Shown: positions 1 to 12,546 of the stretch, in pieces
Numbering within the stretch: the first letter of the stretch is position 1
Layout of the letters: every line of letters starts with the position of its first letter
Source: Epiperipatus broadwayi
Taxonomy: Eukaryota; Onychophora; Udeonychophora; Euonychophora; Peripatidae
Direction of reading: 5' to 3'
Assembly: GCA_028023455.1 (NCBI GenBank)
Contig: JAQFVV010006453.1
Span: forward strand, 374,001 to 438,000
DNA length: 64,000 bases
Position numbers and translations under genes: made by a program
The notes under the pieces: model-generated
Databases searched by the model: none
Seen by the model: the letters and a program-made list of their open reading frames with translations, nothing else
What the model was told of the DNA's origin: nothing

Positions 1-2115
1 TTTGAAGTTTAGTTTAGTATATTATGGATTGTGTAATTTTTGTAAATCTTTTCATTTTTCTCTATGTTGAAGTTGTGAAAGAGATATTATGAAATTGCAT
101 GTGAAGAGAAAACCTGGATATTTATTTTAAGTTGTAATGTAAGAAAATTTGAAACCTTTGGTGTGTCAAAATATATTGATGAATATTCTTATTCAAATTC
201 TATAATGTGGTGAAATGATTTTGATAGCTTTTTTTTATTTACATTATTTATTTAATATAATTTTATCTATTAGTTAACTTAGACTATTCTTAGTTTTGTC
301 TCATTCTCACTATATAAATATTTTCTCCTTTATTTAGCTAAGTAAGAATAATTAGTGTGTTTAACCAATATTTTTAGGGTCTATGCTTTCTGAAAACCAG
401 TACCTGAGCTAATAATGGGAGAATTAATAAAAAAATATTAAAAAATTCAGAATAGGATCATTAAGATATGTAAACCTGAAGGGAGTGCTTAATACCATGG
501 TCTTTACTGTGGATCAATATAAATAAAAGTTATCTTATAATTTATATATTTTCCTACATATTTAGGGTTAGATGATGTATCTGAACATGTAACTAGTATT
601 CTAAAACAGCTTTGTGATGAAGAAGTCTTAATAGGTCACAGATACTTAATTTAATCAGCATTGGTAACTTAGAAACTTGATGTGTTATATCATCTATTAC
701 ACTATTATAAAATTAACGGAGAAGTTAAACATGTCTCAAGTATTTACATATGGTGAAATGTCCAACTTTTAATTACTATTGAAACTGAAGATGTGAATAT
801 AGAAAAACATTTATTATATAAATTTTGTAATATAAATGAAGGGCAGATTTGGTAATATGTGAACTTTACAAATATACATGCGATTTTTTTTAAATAAAAT
901 AACAAATAAGCTCATTTAACAAATAAAATGTATAATTTAAAAGATTTGATTTTAAATAAAATATACATGCTGGAATATATATATATAAACCTATGATAGG
1001 ACAACTGTTTGTTCATATATATCTGTATGATGATACATATACAACTGTGTTGACACATATACATTTACTCATAGACGGTTTAAATCTGGCGCAGATGTAA
1101 CTATGTGGAAAATAGGTGAAACATATATGAGGTCAGAAATATACCATTTCACTGGAGATAAATCAGTTTCAGGAACTAAGTATTTAAATTGAAATCAAAT
1201 TATTATTTTGGGAGGGGTCAAATTTTTTATGTAATTAAAAAAATATATATATATTTACTTAATGTGGTTCTATTTAAGCTATACTAGTTTCATCCCCTGA
1301 TATCCAGTTGAAATTTAGAATCCTGCCAAAACTCAAATAAATTCCCTTCACTAGCTTAAATAATACCGTGTTATAGAAGGGTTGATTGTATACAAAAAAA
1401 CATAATTTTTCTCGAATCCTATTGAAAAGACATTTTAAGATCTCAGGGCTTTATTCGGCTACTTAGTCCACTTATTGCTTAATCTGCCTCTGTTTCATTT
1501 AATATTTTTTTTTATATCACAAGTTATTGAAATTGCAAGATGTTTCACGGTAAGTAAATAGCTTTTCAAAATATAAGAAATTTTATACTTAAAAATCAAC
1601 TTTTTTCCACAGAAGTTAGTGATAAGCCCATCTTTACCAGGCATAATCTATTAAATAATAAATAAGTACCCTTTTACCAGCCAATTATTGAATGGCTATA
1701 ATAGATGGCTAGTTTGAATGTAGACTGACTATCAGAAATTTTTTTAATTCCAATAGTTCTTACCACTATATCATCTTCATGGATGACAGAAACTCTAACC
1801 ACTACGTCATGGGATTTTTTAGTTTGTATATTAATCTCAATAGGTCATTAATAATTTTAAAGAGAATGTCCCTGAGCAAGACAATCCCAAGAATATGTAA
1901 ACAATGAAGTAGTTATGCCTTTCATCCAGAAAAAAATGTATCCACTGTCTTTGATGAAAAATATGATCAGTAAATAAAAATAAAAGAGTGTGATATATTT
2001 AACAAACGTTTTAAATCAACATTTTAGTTGCATGCAAAGAACATATTGTTTCAAATTTAGTTTGCACCTTGAAAATGATACAAAGATAAAGGATCAGACT
2101 TGCACATAAGCAAAT
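1..2115. other. Unannotated AT-rich DNA
   Basis: No gene, structured repeat or long ORF is recognised. The stretch is AT-rich with short poly-A, poly-T and TA runs. Near 1745-1812 the minus strand has a tRNA A-box-like string (TAGTGGTTAGAG) without a clear B box, which may be a very old tRNA-derived repeat. It ends at the 3' tail of the RTE LINE. Confidence 0.6.
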
Positions 2116-5100
2116 CATCCATCATCATCATCAACCATTATCAATCTACTACAGGATGAAAGTCTCTCCAAGTTCAATCCATCTTTTCCTATCTTTAGCT
2201 TCTCTTCTCCACATCACCCCTGCACACTTTCTTACTTCATCCACCCATCTCACATGTGGTCTCTTTCTGGGTCTTTTACAATCTCTTGGAATCCAGTTTA
2301 AAATTTCAATTGTCCATCTGTTATTATCTCTTCTAACAATATGTCCAGCCCAACTCCACTTCAGTCTTTTAATTTTTTCAATGAGGTCAGTAACACCTGT
2401 TTGTTCTCTTACCCATACATTGTGTTTTCAATCTCTTCTTGTTATTCCCAACATGCATCTCTCCATATGTCTTTGAGTGATCTGAAGTCTCTGTATTGTT
2501 CTTCTATTAAGTGTCCAAGTCTCAGATCCATAAGTAAAAACTGGAAAAACACATTTATTAAAAACCTTCCTTTTCAAACGATAGGTATATTTCCTTTTAG
2601 TATCAGGTTATTTCTACCAAAAGCATTCCAAACAAGTTTAATTTTAAGATTAATTTCATCCATTATATTTCCATCTGTATTACTAATCTGACCAAGGTAT
2701 TTGTAACTGTTAACTTCTTCTAACTCATCATAATCAATCTTTATTTTCATATTTTGAGAAAATCTATTAAACACTACTTTAGTCTTTTTAACATTTATCT
2801 TTAGTCCTACTTTCCTACTTTCATCTGATAACTCCTGCAACATTTCCTGTAGCTCTAATGCATTATTTGCAAAAACAACTACATCATCTGCAAAATCTAA
2901 ATGACTTAAATAATCTCCATTTACTTTCACTCCTTTAGCATCCCATTTTAATCCACAAAATATTTTTTGCAGCACTGCTGTAAAACGTTTTGGAGATATA
3001 GAGTCACCCTGTCTTACACCTTTTTCAATGTTGATTTTCCTACTGTCATTATGTAATCTAATTGTTGCTGTTGCATTTTTATAAATATTCTTCAAAATAT
3101 GACAATATCCTGGATCTGCACCTTGATGATCCAATGCTTTAATCACTGAAGAAATGTTTATAGAATCAAATGCCTTTTCATAGGCTACAAATCCTAAGCA
3201 TAATGGCAACTCATATTCATTTGTCCTTTCTATAATTTCTCTCAATACCTGGATATGATCTACTGTACTAAAACCACTTTTAAATCCAGCTTGTTCTCTT
3301 GGTTGGTGGAAATCCAGTGTTTTCTGTAGACGAGTTGTAATTATCTTAGTAAAAATTTTGTATAAAACTGATAAAAGACTGATAGGTCTGTAATTTCTAA
3401 TATTTTCTTTATCACCTTTTTAAAATATTAATATTAATACTGCATTCTTCCAATCATCAGGTACATCTTTATCATTTAGACATTTGGTATATAACTTTGC
3501 TAAAAAAAATTCTATTTCTTCACCTGCTTCTTTTAATATATCAATTACAATTCCATCATTACCTGGAGCCTTCCCTTTCTTCATGCATGTCTCACTTTCT
3601 CATTCAAAATTCTGGGCAAAATTCAGAAGATATAATATGTATAGGAGGCACTTGTTTTATATTACTATATAATTCTTGATAGAAGTTTTCTACACATTAT
3701 ATGATGTCATCTCTCTTTTTAGTAATAATGCCACCTTTGTTTCTTATTGCAGATATAAATTTCCTACCAATACCAAAATGTTATTTTACACTATTTAGAC
3801 TTTTATGCTCTTCTACAGCTTTTCTTGCTAGTTCACAATTATACTTTCTTATATCATTTTCAACTTTTTTCCACACCATTTTACAAAATTCGAGATATTC
3901 AATCCTTTTTAAAGCATCATTGTTGAATATCCTCATATTCCTTCTTTTCTTTATAAATTCTCTAGTCTCAGTAGAAATTTTATTGATCAATTGCTGCTTT
4001 TCTCTACCAGCTATCTTTGATGCAGTTTTTAAAAGTGTATCGCTTATTTTCCTATTAATATCATTCAAATCTGAATCATGTTCAAAATCTACTAATACTT
4101 GAAACCGATTTGTAAGTTCTAATTTAAATTCATTAGAATGTTTCTGAAGATTAGGAATATCAACTGTAAATATTGTTTTTCTTAATAATTTTTGTCTCTC
4201 TAGTTTTGCATTAACATGTATCTTACATCTTACTAATCAGTGATCACTTCTTGTGTTAAATTTATTAAGAACATTACAATCTTGAAATATGTATTTTCAG
4301 TTAGTAAAAATATAATCCAATTCTGCCATACCTTCATGTGGATGCATCCATGTCCATTTCCTTATAACATTTTTCTCAAACAAAAGAATTCATAATATAA
4401 AGTTTTTTTTTCTTCTGCAAACTCCACAAGTCTATGCCCTCTCTCATTTCTATTACCATAACCAAAATTACCTACAGCATTTTCATCTTTCATTTGTTTA
4501 CCAATTCTAGCATTAAAGTCTCCCATAACAATTTTAAAATGTTGTTTACTCTGATCAAAAGCCTTTTGTACATCCATATAAAAATCTTCTATAACTTCAT
4601 CACTATGAGAACTTATTGGGGCATAAACCTGAATTATCTGCATTTGGTATCTGCTATTAAGTTGTAAAACTAATCTTGCCACTCTGTCTGATACTCCATC
4701 AATCTCCACAATGTTATTCTTCCATTTTTTATTTATAATGAATCCTACTCCACTTGTATTTCCAATATTTGTGCCTTTATAGTAGAGTATATGTCCACTT
4801 TTTAAATCAATTGTTTCTTCACCTTTTCTTTTAACTTCACAAAGTCCAATAATATCCCATTTAATATAAGACAGTTCTTTTTCTAACTTTTGCAATCTTC
4901 CTTCACTTGAAAGTGATCTGCAGTTGTAAGTACCTAAATAAAAAGTCGTCATCAAATGGCAGCCTGAGTCCGCAATCAGGGGATTTTTAGCACCCTCCGC
5001 CTTCGGCCACCAACCGCTGCCTTGGTTGGTGACTTTACAGCCTCCTGGGAATATGGACCATGATTTATTTTTGTCTGTCATGATTGTATATATTGAAAAA

Positions 5101-5330
5101 ATATTCTTAAACTCGGAGGTAAAAAGCCAATAAACTCACCACACTGGCTAATGCGTGTTGGTGAGCAGCCCATCCATGTTCGTATACTATATGAATAATC
5201 ACATAGTAACAACAGTTGCAACGACAAGAACGTATGGAGTGGACATTAGGAATTTGCCTGCTCTGTTCCTTTAAGGCCTCCAAGAGGAATCAAATGGTCT
5301 CCTTTCAGTTAATAGCAAATAATTTAGGAT
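2116..5330 (-). mobile_element. Near full-length RTE-clade LINE (non-LTR retrotransposon)
   Basis: Read on the minus strand, this 3.2-kb element runs from a GC-richer 5' leader (about 5330 to 5082) through an apurinic-type endonuclease and a reverse transcriptase to a short 3' tail made of GATGAT-type repeats (plus-strand CATCATCATC at about 2119-2132). Such tails are typical of RTE elements. The endonuclease-then-RT order, the FADD catalytic box and the C-terminal Gly-Glu-Thr-Phe-Ile-Leu ending just before the tail all fit the RTE clade. No target-site duplication was resolved. At least four other copies in this window match its 3' half, four of five in the same orientation. It is the best-preserved RTE copy here. 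The exact 5' boundary is uncertain by some tens of bases. Confidence 0.88.
2150..5081 (-). pseudogene. RTE endonuclease-reverse transcriptase ORF, frame-broken
   Basis: This would nick target DNA and copy the element RNA by target-primed reverse transcription in the nucleus. The endonuclease part is open from 5081 to 4362 (239 aa): Asn in TYNCRS (about residue 53), Glu in GLCEVKR (82), YAP (153-155), GDFNARIG (187-194) and GYGNRNERG (207-215). A frame change follows at a 9-T run (4403-4411). The conserved DYIF and SDH motifs then lie in another frame near 4315 and 4240, and the codon after SDH is a stop. A linker is open at 4068-3781. The RT has the NYRPIS-type segment near 3400, an apparent one-base loss near 3421, GVRQGDSISP near 3000, and the catalytic FADD at 2883-2894. 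The frame open to 2574 then breaks. The C-terminal region (YGSETW, RWIELGETF) continues in a different frame to about 2150. It cannot encode an intact protein as it stands. Confidence 0.85.
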
Positions 5331-7214
5331 AAGTAGATAATATCAAACATTTGTACTGCTTTAATCCACTATCGATTATTATTTTTACATATATATATAC
5401 ACACACACTATTAAATATCTATCAAATCAACTCAATAAAAAATTCTGCAAATGTTCCTCATTCTTTTCTACGGACATTTATTAGCACCAACGGCAAAAAT
5501 TAATATATAATACATGTTTCAAAGCAATTTAATAGAAAAGTGTGCTAATGTACCTTTCTGTAGAAAACCGGAATCGAAGGAGGGGGGGAGGGATAAATTA
5601 AGAAATAAAGATTTTTTTTTAATGACTTTATTATTTCTTTAAGCTCTACTTCAATTTCGATTGCACTTTATTGGAAATATAGAAAGTTGAAATGTTTTTA
5701 ATCCATTACTATATTTTCCTTAGGTTGTAGGGTAAGTAATGAGTTCAGGAAGAAATTAGAAAGTTTTATTTATCAATTCCTTAGAGTATTATTAAAAATG
5801 AAAATGTATGGTAAAATTACATCAAGTTTACTTAGAGTCGTGATAGCGATCCACCAGAGAATTATGGAAAAATTTTGAATTTGTCGGTCAAGTGCAGTTA
5901 ATTATTATTAATTGCGAAATAAGGCAGCATAAAGCAACATATTGGCCAGCATTAAACTTATAAAAATGTGCTCCTTATAATTTATTAAGTAATCTTATTT
6001 CGATAAATAAAATTAATTATGCAAATATTGACTAATATATGCTGAATTTATTATATATACTGCTGAAAAGGCGAAAGTTTAAAACTGCGAAAACTATAAT
6101 ATAGGATTGTAATAGATTTTGAAGATTTGGTGTCTCTTAATCTTTTTAATCATTTTATTTTAAAATAAAATAAAAAAAGGCAATATACCCTCATGGAATA
6201 TTACATTCTGCAAATTGATTAACTGTTTGATGTATAGGGATTTCTGATCAAACATTACTTTAAACCTTGAATTTTTTTCTTAACCCAGATTATTTAGGTT
6301 TAAAAACAAATACTGTTCAAAGACTTCAGTGGCTAAAGGAGACAAAATAATTGTGGAGTGGGGGGGGGGGTATTTGCCATTGAAACAGCGATTTAAATTT
6401 TTTTTTAGAGATTTAAAAATCTAAGAGTCTATTTCAATAAATAAAGTATTTAGACTATATTAATTTATTTTAAACATTAATTGTTTATAAAAAGGAATTT
6501 GATATTAAATACAACTGATTAGTTTCTAAAACATTAAAAAAATTGAGTAGGATGAATTTTTAATATTCATTCCTATTTTCTTTTCATCGCAGGTATTATT
6601 TTCTGCGATTTTTCGTAGTCAATAGATGTAGATGAACTGCACACACAACTAGCGTGTCTGTCAGCAATAGAACAACCACATGAATCCTTTCAGACATTTG
6701 GTAGTTTTTGAAAGTAGGATTACGTATATGACTAAGCATATGTGTGAATAACTGTTTCTTTTTATATTCACATTCAAGACAATAGTTGGTGAGTGAAGAT
6801 AGAGAATGCCCAAACTAATAAAGATATGGTTCTGTGCTTCCATTCAATTTTGATAAAAAAAATTTTATCCACCTATGATTGCAGATAATTTAAAAAAAAA
6901 AGAAATTGGAAAAAGAACTACTTAAATTGAAAAATGTGAAGCTAGAACAAAATGTAAAAAGATGATTGATTCGTATTTTAGTATAAAGATGGAGATATTT
7001 AAAGTGGGATAAGATTTGTTATAAATAAAAGCCAGAAAAATAAACTGTGGAGGCTAATATCAGATAGATTAGAAAGAATAATTTTTCAAAATAATGGAAG
7101 ATGCCAAATGCAAATAATTTAGGTTTATTTTCCAACAAGTTCTCACTCTGAAGAAGAAATAAATTCTTATATGAACACATATAATGTATTGAAACCAATC
7201 AATATTTTAAAATT
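5331..7214. other. Unannotated AT-rich DNA
   Basis: No gene or structured repeat is recognised. It contains an 11-base G run at 6360-6370 and another short G-rich run near 5581. Short ORFs such as the one at 6661-6843 have no recognisable domain and look random. Confidence 0.55.
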
Positions 7215-7312
7215 GTCATAGTTTTTTGTGTCAAAGCATCGGCCGGAAGCGAACCCGGGACAACTGCTTGTAAGGCCGCTGTGCTGACCACTCGGCCACC
7301 AACGTCATAGTT
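7215..7312 (-). mobile_element. tRNA-Gly-derived SINE with 9-bp target-site duplication
   Basis: The minus strand reads as a tRNA-like head: TTGGTGGCCGAGTGGTCAGC (A-box region), an anticodon-arm-like segment, and GGGTTCGCTTCC (B box), ending in GATGCTTTGACAC and a short A run. The insert (7224-7303) is flanked by perfect direct repeats GTCATAGTT at 7215-7223 and 7304-7312. Internal RNA polymerase III promoter boxes plus an A-rich end and a target-site duplication define a short SINE, probably mobilised by a LINE. The same unit occurs at 7.65, 30.3, 32.4 and 56.6 kb. Confidence 0.85.
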
Positions 7313-7635
7313 AATTTCAATACTAAATTGAAAAACAATTCAAAGAGAACATCATTGTGAATAAATTTGGTTATGAAACAGTAATGAAAGAAAACAAACT
7401 TGTGATAATTTTTGAAAAAAAAAAATAAGTATTATGATTTATTTTTTTGAAAATCTAAATAAAAAAAATATAAAAGTATGCAAAAGCCAGCAGAAGTGGG
7501 TTAAATTCTAATTGACAGTATATGTACTTCAAGGCTATAATGTTTCTAATGGATTCAGCATAGAAAGTGATCACTGATTCAAGGTATTTAAAATATGTGT
7601 TCATACAAAGCTAGAGAAACAGAAATCATTAAGAG

Positions 7636-7771
7636 AAATTGTATTAAAAATTGTCTTGCATTGGTGGTCGAGAGGTCAGCGAGACTACCTTGCACTTGCA
7701 GGAAATTGCCCAGGTTGCAGGTTCACGTCCTGGCCAATGCTATGACACTTAAAAAAAAATTGTATTAAAAA
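7636..7771 (+). mobile_element. tRNA-Gly-derived SINE with 15-bp target-site duplication
   Basis: The body at 7651-7756 begins GCATTGGTGGTCGAGAGGTC, has a diverged B box (GGTTCACGTCC) and ends CAATGCTATGACACTT followed by an A run. Perfect 15-bp direct repeats AAATTGTATTAAAAA flank it at 7636-7650 and 7757-7771. The anticodon-arm region is less conserved than in the other copies. The TGACAC end is shared with other family members. Confidence 0.85.
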
Positions 7772-8197
7772 ATTAATCAAAGAATTTAATATAGAATTTA
7801 TACATATTTTTAAATTGTACAAGTCTTAGAAATGATTTATTCTTGAAAAGGACTGATAAGAAAATAATGGATACTTTAGCATTAGTATAAAAAATAATTC
7901 ACCATAAAACTTTTCTTTTGAGACAAAACAACAAAAAAAATTTAAAGTATTGAAAAGTAGCTACAACATAAGAATTAAGTAGATGGAATTCAGAAAAACA
8001 ATAATTAAAATAGTTTATAATGGCCTTAAAAAATATAAAAATATGACATTTGGGTGCTGATATAGTATGTGCTCAGTGGCCATTTTGAATTTGGAAACAC
8101 CCAAAAACAACAGGTGCATGTAGAAAAATTTACAAAAAAAAAGACCCCAGGAAAATAAAGTTGTCTTTAGAAGTTTAAAATTATTTAAAATGCCATG
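7772..8197. other. Unannotated AT-rich DNA
   Basis: No feature is recognised between the SINE and the fold-back arm. Composition is A-rich with several poly-A runs. Confidence 0.5.
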
Positions 8198-8335
8198 TAA
8201 TATTAGGGTATGAGCACAGACTTTCACACGACCCACCACTCTCCACTCCATCTAATAACACTGATACACTTAAACATACATATGTTGAAAAGATAAATAA
8301 TCACCAATATACGTATTTCATGCTAAACCAGCAAT
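8198..8335 (+). repeat. Single arm of the 19.8-kb fold-back repeat
   Basis: Starting with a TAATATTAGGGTATGAGCAC end, this 138-bp stretch matches the left arm of the inverted repeat at 19839-20403 nearly base for base through the TGCTAAACCAGCAAT segment. There is no partner arm nearby, so this is a solo arm or a copy cut off by later rearrangement. It has no coding content. Confidence 0.8.
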
Positions 8336-10521
8336 GCCATGATTTTTTTTAAAAAAATATATGTAATAAATTTTATGAAGAATAGAAAAAAATTAAAAGA
8401 TTTAGTATAGAGGTTAAAAAAAAAACAAATAAAAAAGTTGTGAAGTCAACAAAATATAAACCAAATGCCAAAATAATTAAGAATGTACTAGAATATATTG
8501 CGACAGGGATGAGGTTTGAACCCCATCACAAGGTTGGGATAATAATTACTTTAATAAGTGTGAAAGTTATTTTTGGTATTTAAAATTTGAGGGTGAAATA
8601 AATTAAAAGTGTTGTTATCTGTTACATTGAAATTAGTTAAGAATTTTATCATCTTTTATAAGAATTTTTGTATATACCTTGAAATTAATTAAGAATTTTT
8701 TTTATATAATAATTATTGAAGAATTTTATTATCTTTATTTCATTTTTTTGACTGAAGAAAAATAATTTTTGTTTTATCACACTTAGTAAACTTAAATTAT
8801 GAAAGCTTTTGTTACTTGGAGACTAATTATCCATTTCAATCTCAGAAATATGGTTGCCTTTTGAAATGGGTCACATTATAAAAAGAAAGAGAGGAAAGTA
8901 AACTTAGTGAATTGTTTTGCTTCTTGTTAACACTGGTAGAAAAAAACTCATTGAAAAAAAAAAAGAAATTGCAAAACCAATAAATACTGGCAGAAATTGG
9001 AATTTTATATTATAAAATCTGATTTGACTGTATTAACTGATGAACAATATTAATCCAAGGGAATAAGTAAAAAAAAATTGTGATAGTGCATATTTTATCA
9101 ACCTGTCAAAGTAAAGTAACATGGGGTGAAACATTAAACACTAAATTTACAAAAATAAATCAAATGGAGTAAAAAACTTTTAAGTGCTGTATCTCTGCTC
9201 ATCATCATGTAATTCTATTTCTTCATGCCAACTAACAAGTGCCTGCCTATAAGATTTCTTGAAAGAAGAAATCATACTCATTCTTCTAGTCATCTGGTAA
9301 AAAACAACAGAGTGACTCAAGGAGTATTATGGTATACATAAGAGCCCTGGACATTACAGCCTCCATAGTTCATGTAGAATGTGAAAAGAAAAAAAAACTA
9401 CTTAGTGTGGTAAGCTTACCAATTTTATTAAATTTATTCCTGGGAAATAAGGTTATTTTTTTATATACTGATAAATAGTTGACTTTATATATATATTGTA
9501 AATATCGATAAGTCGATATTTATATTTTAAAAATTTGTTATTTGTTAAAAAAAAAAAATCTTTAAGTTGAAGTTTACATATGAAATATTTAAATTTTTCT
9601 TTTATGTTTATTAAATATAGTTATTATTTGAAGTTATTATTTTATTTATATATATTGATAGTACATCAATATGAACATTTAATTATTAAAATAAATAAGG
9701 ACATATAAATTGTTGATTAAAAAAATTATTTTATTTGCAATGATTACTAAATGTAATAAATAATTATTTATGTATATTTTTAAAGATGTCAAATTTTCAA
9801 TTTAATATTTTATATATATATATACTTGATATTTTATTTTTATTTTAATGTTAATTGTTTTAAAAGAGAACATATATAACATGAGTTTTAAAATAGTATC
9901 TGCTGGCGCATGGAACGATAGCAACAACAATAAGGAAGCCATTATTATTATATATTATTATTGGAATAGATATAGAACAAACAACTGAAAAATAAAGATT
10001 TTATTGTATTTTATTTCTATAAAATTTACTATTCTTCAAAATACTGAAATAATATATATATCTTATGGTAAATACATAAATTATGGCAGGTTAATCAAGA
10101 ATCGCAGCCAGGAGGCTGCATCATCGCTTTCATTTATTCCAAAGCAATTTTCAATGGAACAACTAAATAAAAAAATTCAATGTATAAATTTCGTCGCGTC
10201 TGGAGTTGAAACTAGATATAGCTATCTTAAATGTATAATCATCAATTTAATCATAATTTGGAAGTAATTGGAATTAACATGCTGGATTTAATATTTTAAT
10301 TGGTTTATTTATTTTTTAAAAAGGAAGGAAATTTTAAAATGGATAAAATATGCATATATCTAAGGATTAACAATTTTCTTTAATATAATAATTTCTTCGC
10401 CTTTCGATAGAATGCATTCTAATAATAAAAGTAAACGGATAAAAGAACTCATGGAATAAATTAACTTTTGACAGGAAAATTATCTAAATGAACTTTAAAA
10501 GGTATTTAATAATTTTATATA
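8336..10521. other. Unannotated AT-rich DNA
   Basis: No gene or clear element is seen. An 87-codon ORF at 10004-10267 has no recognisable domain and low-complexity composition, and is probably chance. A B-box-like GGTTTGAACCCC lies near 8512-8523 without a convincing tRNA fold around it. Confidence 0.5.
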
Positions 10522-11441
10522 TGTATGAATAATATATAAATATATTTTTGAGATTGATATATTTTTTTTTTTTATTTACTTTTATTTTTTTTTATTATAA
10601 AATACAACGTTTTATAAGTGGTCAATTTAAGCATCTTGTTTTATAATAATATTAGACATATAACAGATGTTCAGACAATTATCTTAAATAATTTAAAAAT
10701 CTTAAAATGTAATTTATAGGTTGAAGTTATATATGAATTGTTATATTTATATTATAATGGTTAGGCAAAAATATGTCTTTATATATTTAATCTATATATA
10801 CTTATTACAAGTATATACATATAGTTATTCTTTGTATTTATATTTAAAACATCAATATTATTTAAAGTTGAACTATAACATAAAATAAAGGATGTACTAT
10901 TTGTTTTTATAAATAATGCCTTTGTAATTATTTAAAAGAGCGATACTATATTATTCTTATTTTCTTTTAATGCCAAAGTTATTATTAAATTAATTGAATT
11001 TACAATTTAATAAAAGATAATTTCATATTTCATTTATTATTTGGTTTGTAGGTCACTTACACATATTATTATTCATTCACATATTTAGAGGTACATAAAT
11101 TTATATAATTAGATGTGTATATTTGAATTTAGTAAAAGTCCTATTGTTTCTGATATATATATTTGATTAGTTAGTCACATCAACTTTAAAAATAAATTAT
11201 AAAGATAGGTCTCATTGCTTTATATGATTTTAGATTTGTTTTATGTATAGCTAGCTGGAAGGGCATTTAAACAATTTATTTAAATATAACTGGAATAATT
11301 TTGTTTTTCTTCATTCTTTAATTTTAATGGAATACCTAATAGACGTTCCATTATATTTAGCTTATCCAATTGTAAGCTACCATATAGTTTCCATTACATT
11401 TGGCGCCCAACATGGGGCTGCCTCATATACATTCCATTACA
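10522..11441 (+). repeat. 5' LTR
   Basis: Long terminal repeat with TGT at the start and ACA at the end. Its last 130 bases hold two tandem modules, each a CCATTA-type end followed by TTTGGC or TTTAGC and a primer-site-like string. One of these includes TGGCGCCCAACATGGGGC, which resembles the standard tRNA-Lys primer-binding site. A third module is at the true LTR/interior junction. The start is less certain than the end because the edge is AT-rich. Confidence 0.7.
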
Positions 11442-12546
11442 TTTGGCACAACAACTAGGGCTCGAAATAAGCTAATTAGGACTTGAAATACCCCACATAC
11501 CTGAGAGATGTGTAGTATATATATTAATATGAGATGTATAATTTAAAGAAAGAGAAGCATTTTTGTGTGTTTAATTTTTTTTATATAAATGGAAATATTT
11601 TAGCCTTATGTTTAGATGGTGATGGTTAATATTATTGTATTATTTTTTAATGATGGTGTTAAAGTACGGCATAATAATTTTGTCCATATTTGGAAAGTTT
11701 ATGTTGTAGAAAATCTATAATTTTGAAGGTTGGATGGGATATTTGATTGTTGGAGTTTGGTTAGTTCTGTTGTAAGTATTGATGTTGGATGGGGAATTTT
11801 TGTCATTGTCTTAAGGGTGTAGTGCATTCATGTCATTTGTGATTGATTAATCTCATTCATTGCTCCAACCCAAATTTTGATGTTTATTATTATTATTATT
11901 TATCATGAAGCAGCTAACAGTGGTCCTGCCATGATTTTATCTTTAAAACTCCAGAGAGAGTAAGGTATAATTATTTTGATGTATGTATAATATTTGCCTC
12001 TAAGTCTCCTAAAGATGAGCAAGGAAATATTTTATAAATAATAGCCCCTAAGACTTAAATATGAGCAGGGTAATGTAATAGTGTTTTCAGAAAATTATTA
12101 TGGGTTGTAGTAAATTGGATAGAATGAAATGTGATAATCATCTAAGTGTTCATGAAACATTGTATGCTTTGGGAATAATGATTGAATTCTTTTATCTACA
12201 TCAAAGTTGTGAAGTGCTAATCAATCTTTCGGTTGTCAAAATCTATCAGATCTTTGGAGGAATAGATAAGTATATAACTTAAATATATAACACCAAACTT
12301 AAGGACTAGATTAATTGATTATTGTTTGTAACAAATAATCTATTACATTGATTATTAATTAAGGTTTGAAAACAAGTATAGTAATATTATATTTTCATTA
12401 TAAATGACTTTTAAACATGAGTTCAAATAAGCAAAATTTAGATTGTCAGATAGCTATTATGTATTATAAGATAAAAAAAGCTTGTATTTTTTTTAGTTAA
12501 ATAATTGCTTGTTGGAATGATGATTGGAGATGGTGAGCCCTTGATC

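Noticed and set aside
1745-1812. tRNA-like string on the minus strand
   Set aside because: An A-box match only, with no B box.
2156-2691. Plus-strand ORFs of 106 and 116 codons
   Set aside because: They are antisense to the RTE C-terminal coding region, whose minus-strand reading has clear RTE motifs.
3701-4102. 133-codon hydrophobic plus-strand ORF resembling a membrane protein
   Set aside because: It is antisense to the RTE linker; the hydrophobicity arises from reading A-rich Lys/Asn codons in reverse.
8500-8545. Possible tRNA gene around GGTTTGAACCCC
   Set aside because: Only a B-box-like string; no acceptor, D or anticodon stem could be built around it.
10004-10267. 87-codon ORF
   Set aside because: No domain, AT-driven composition, and no supporting context.
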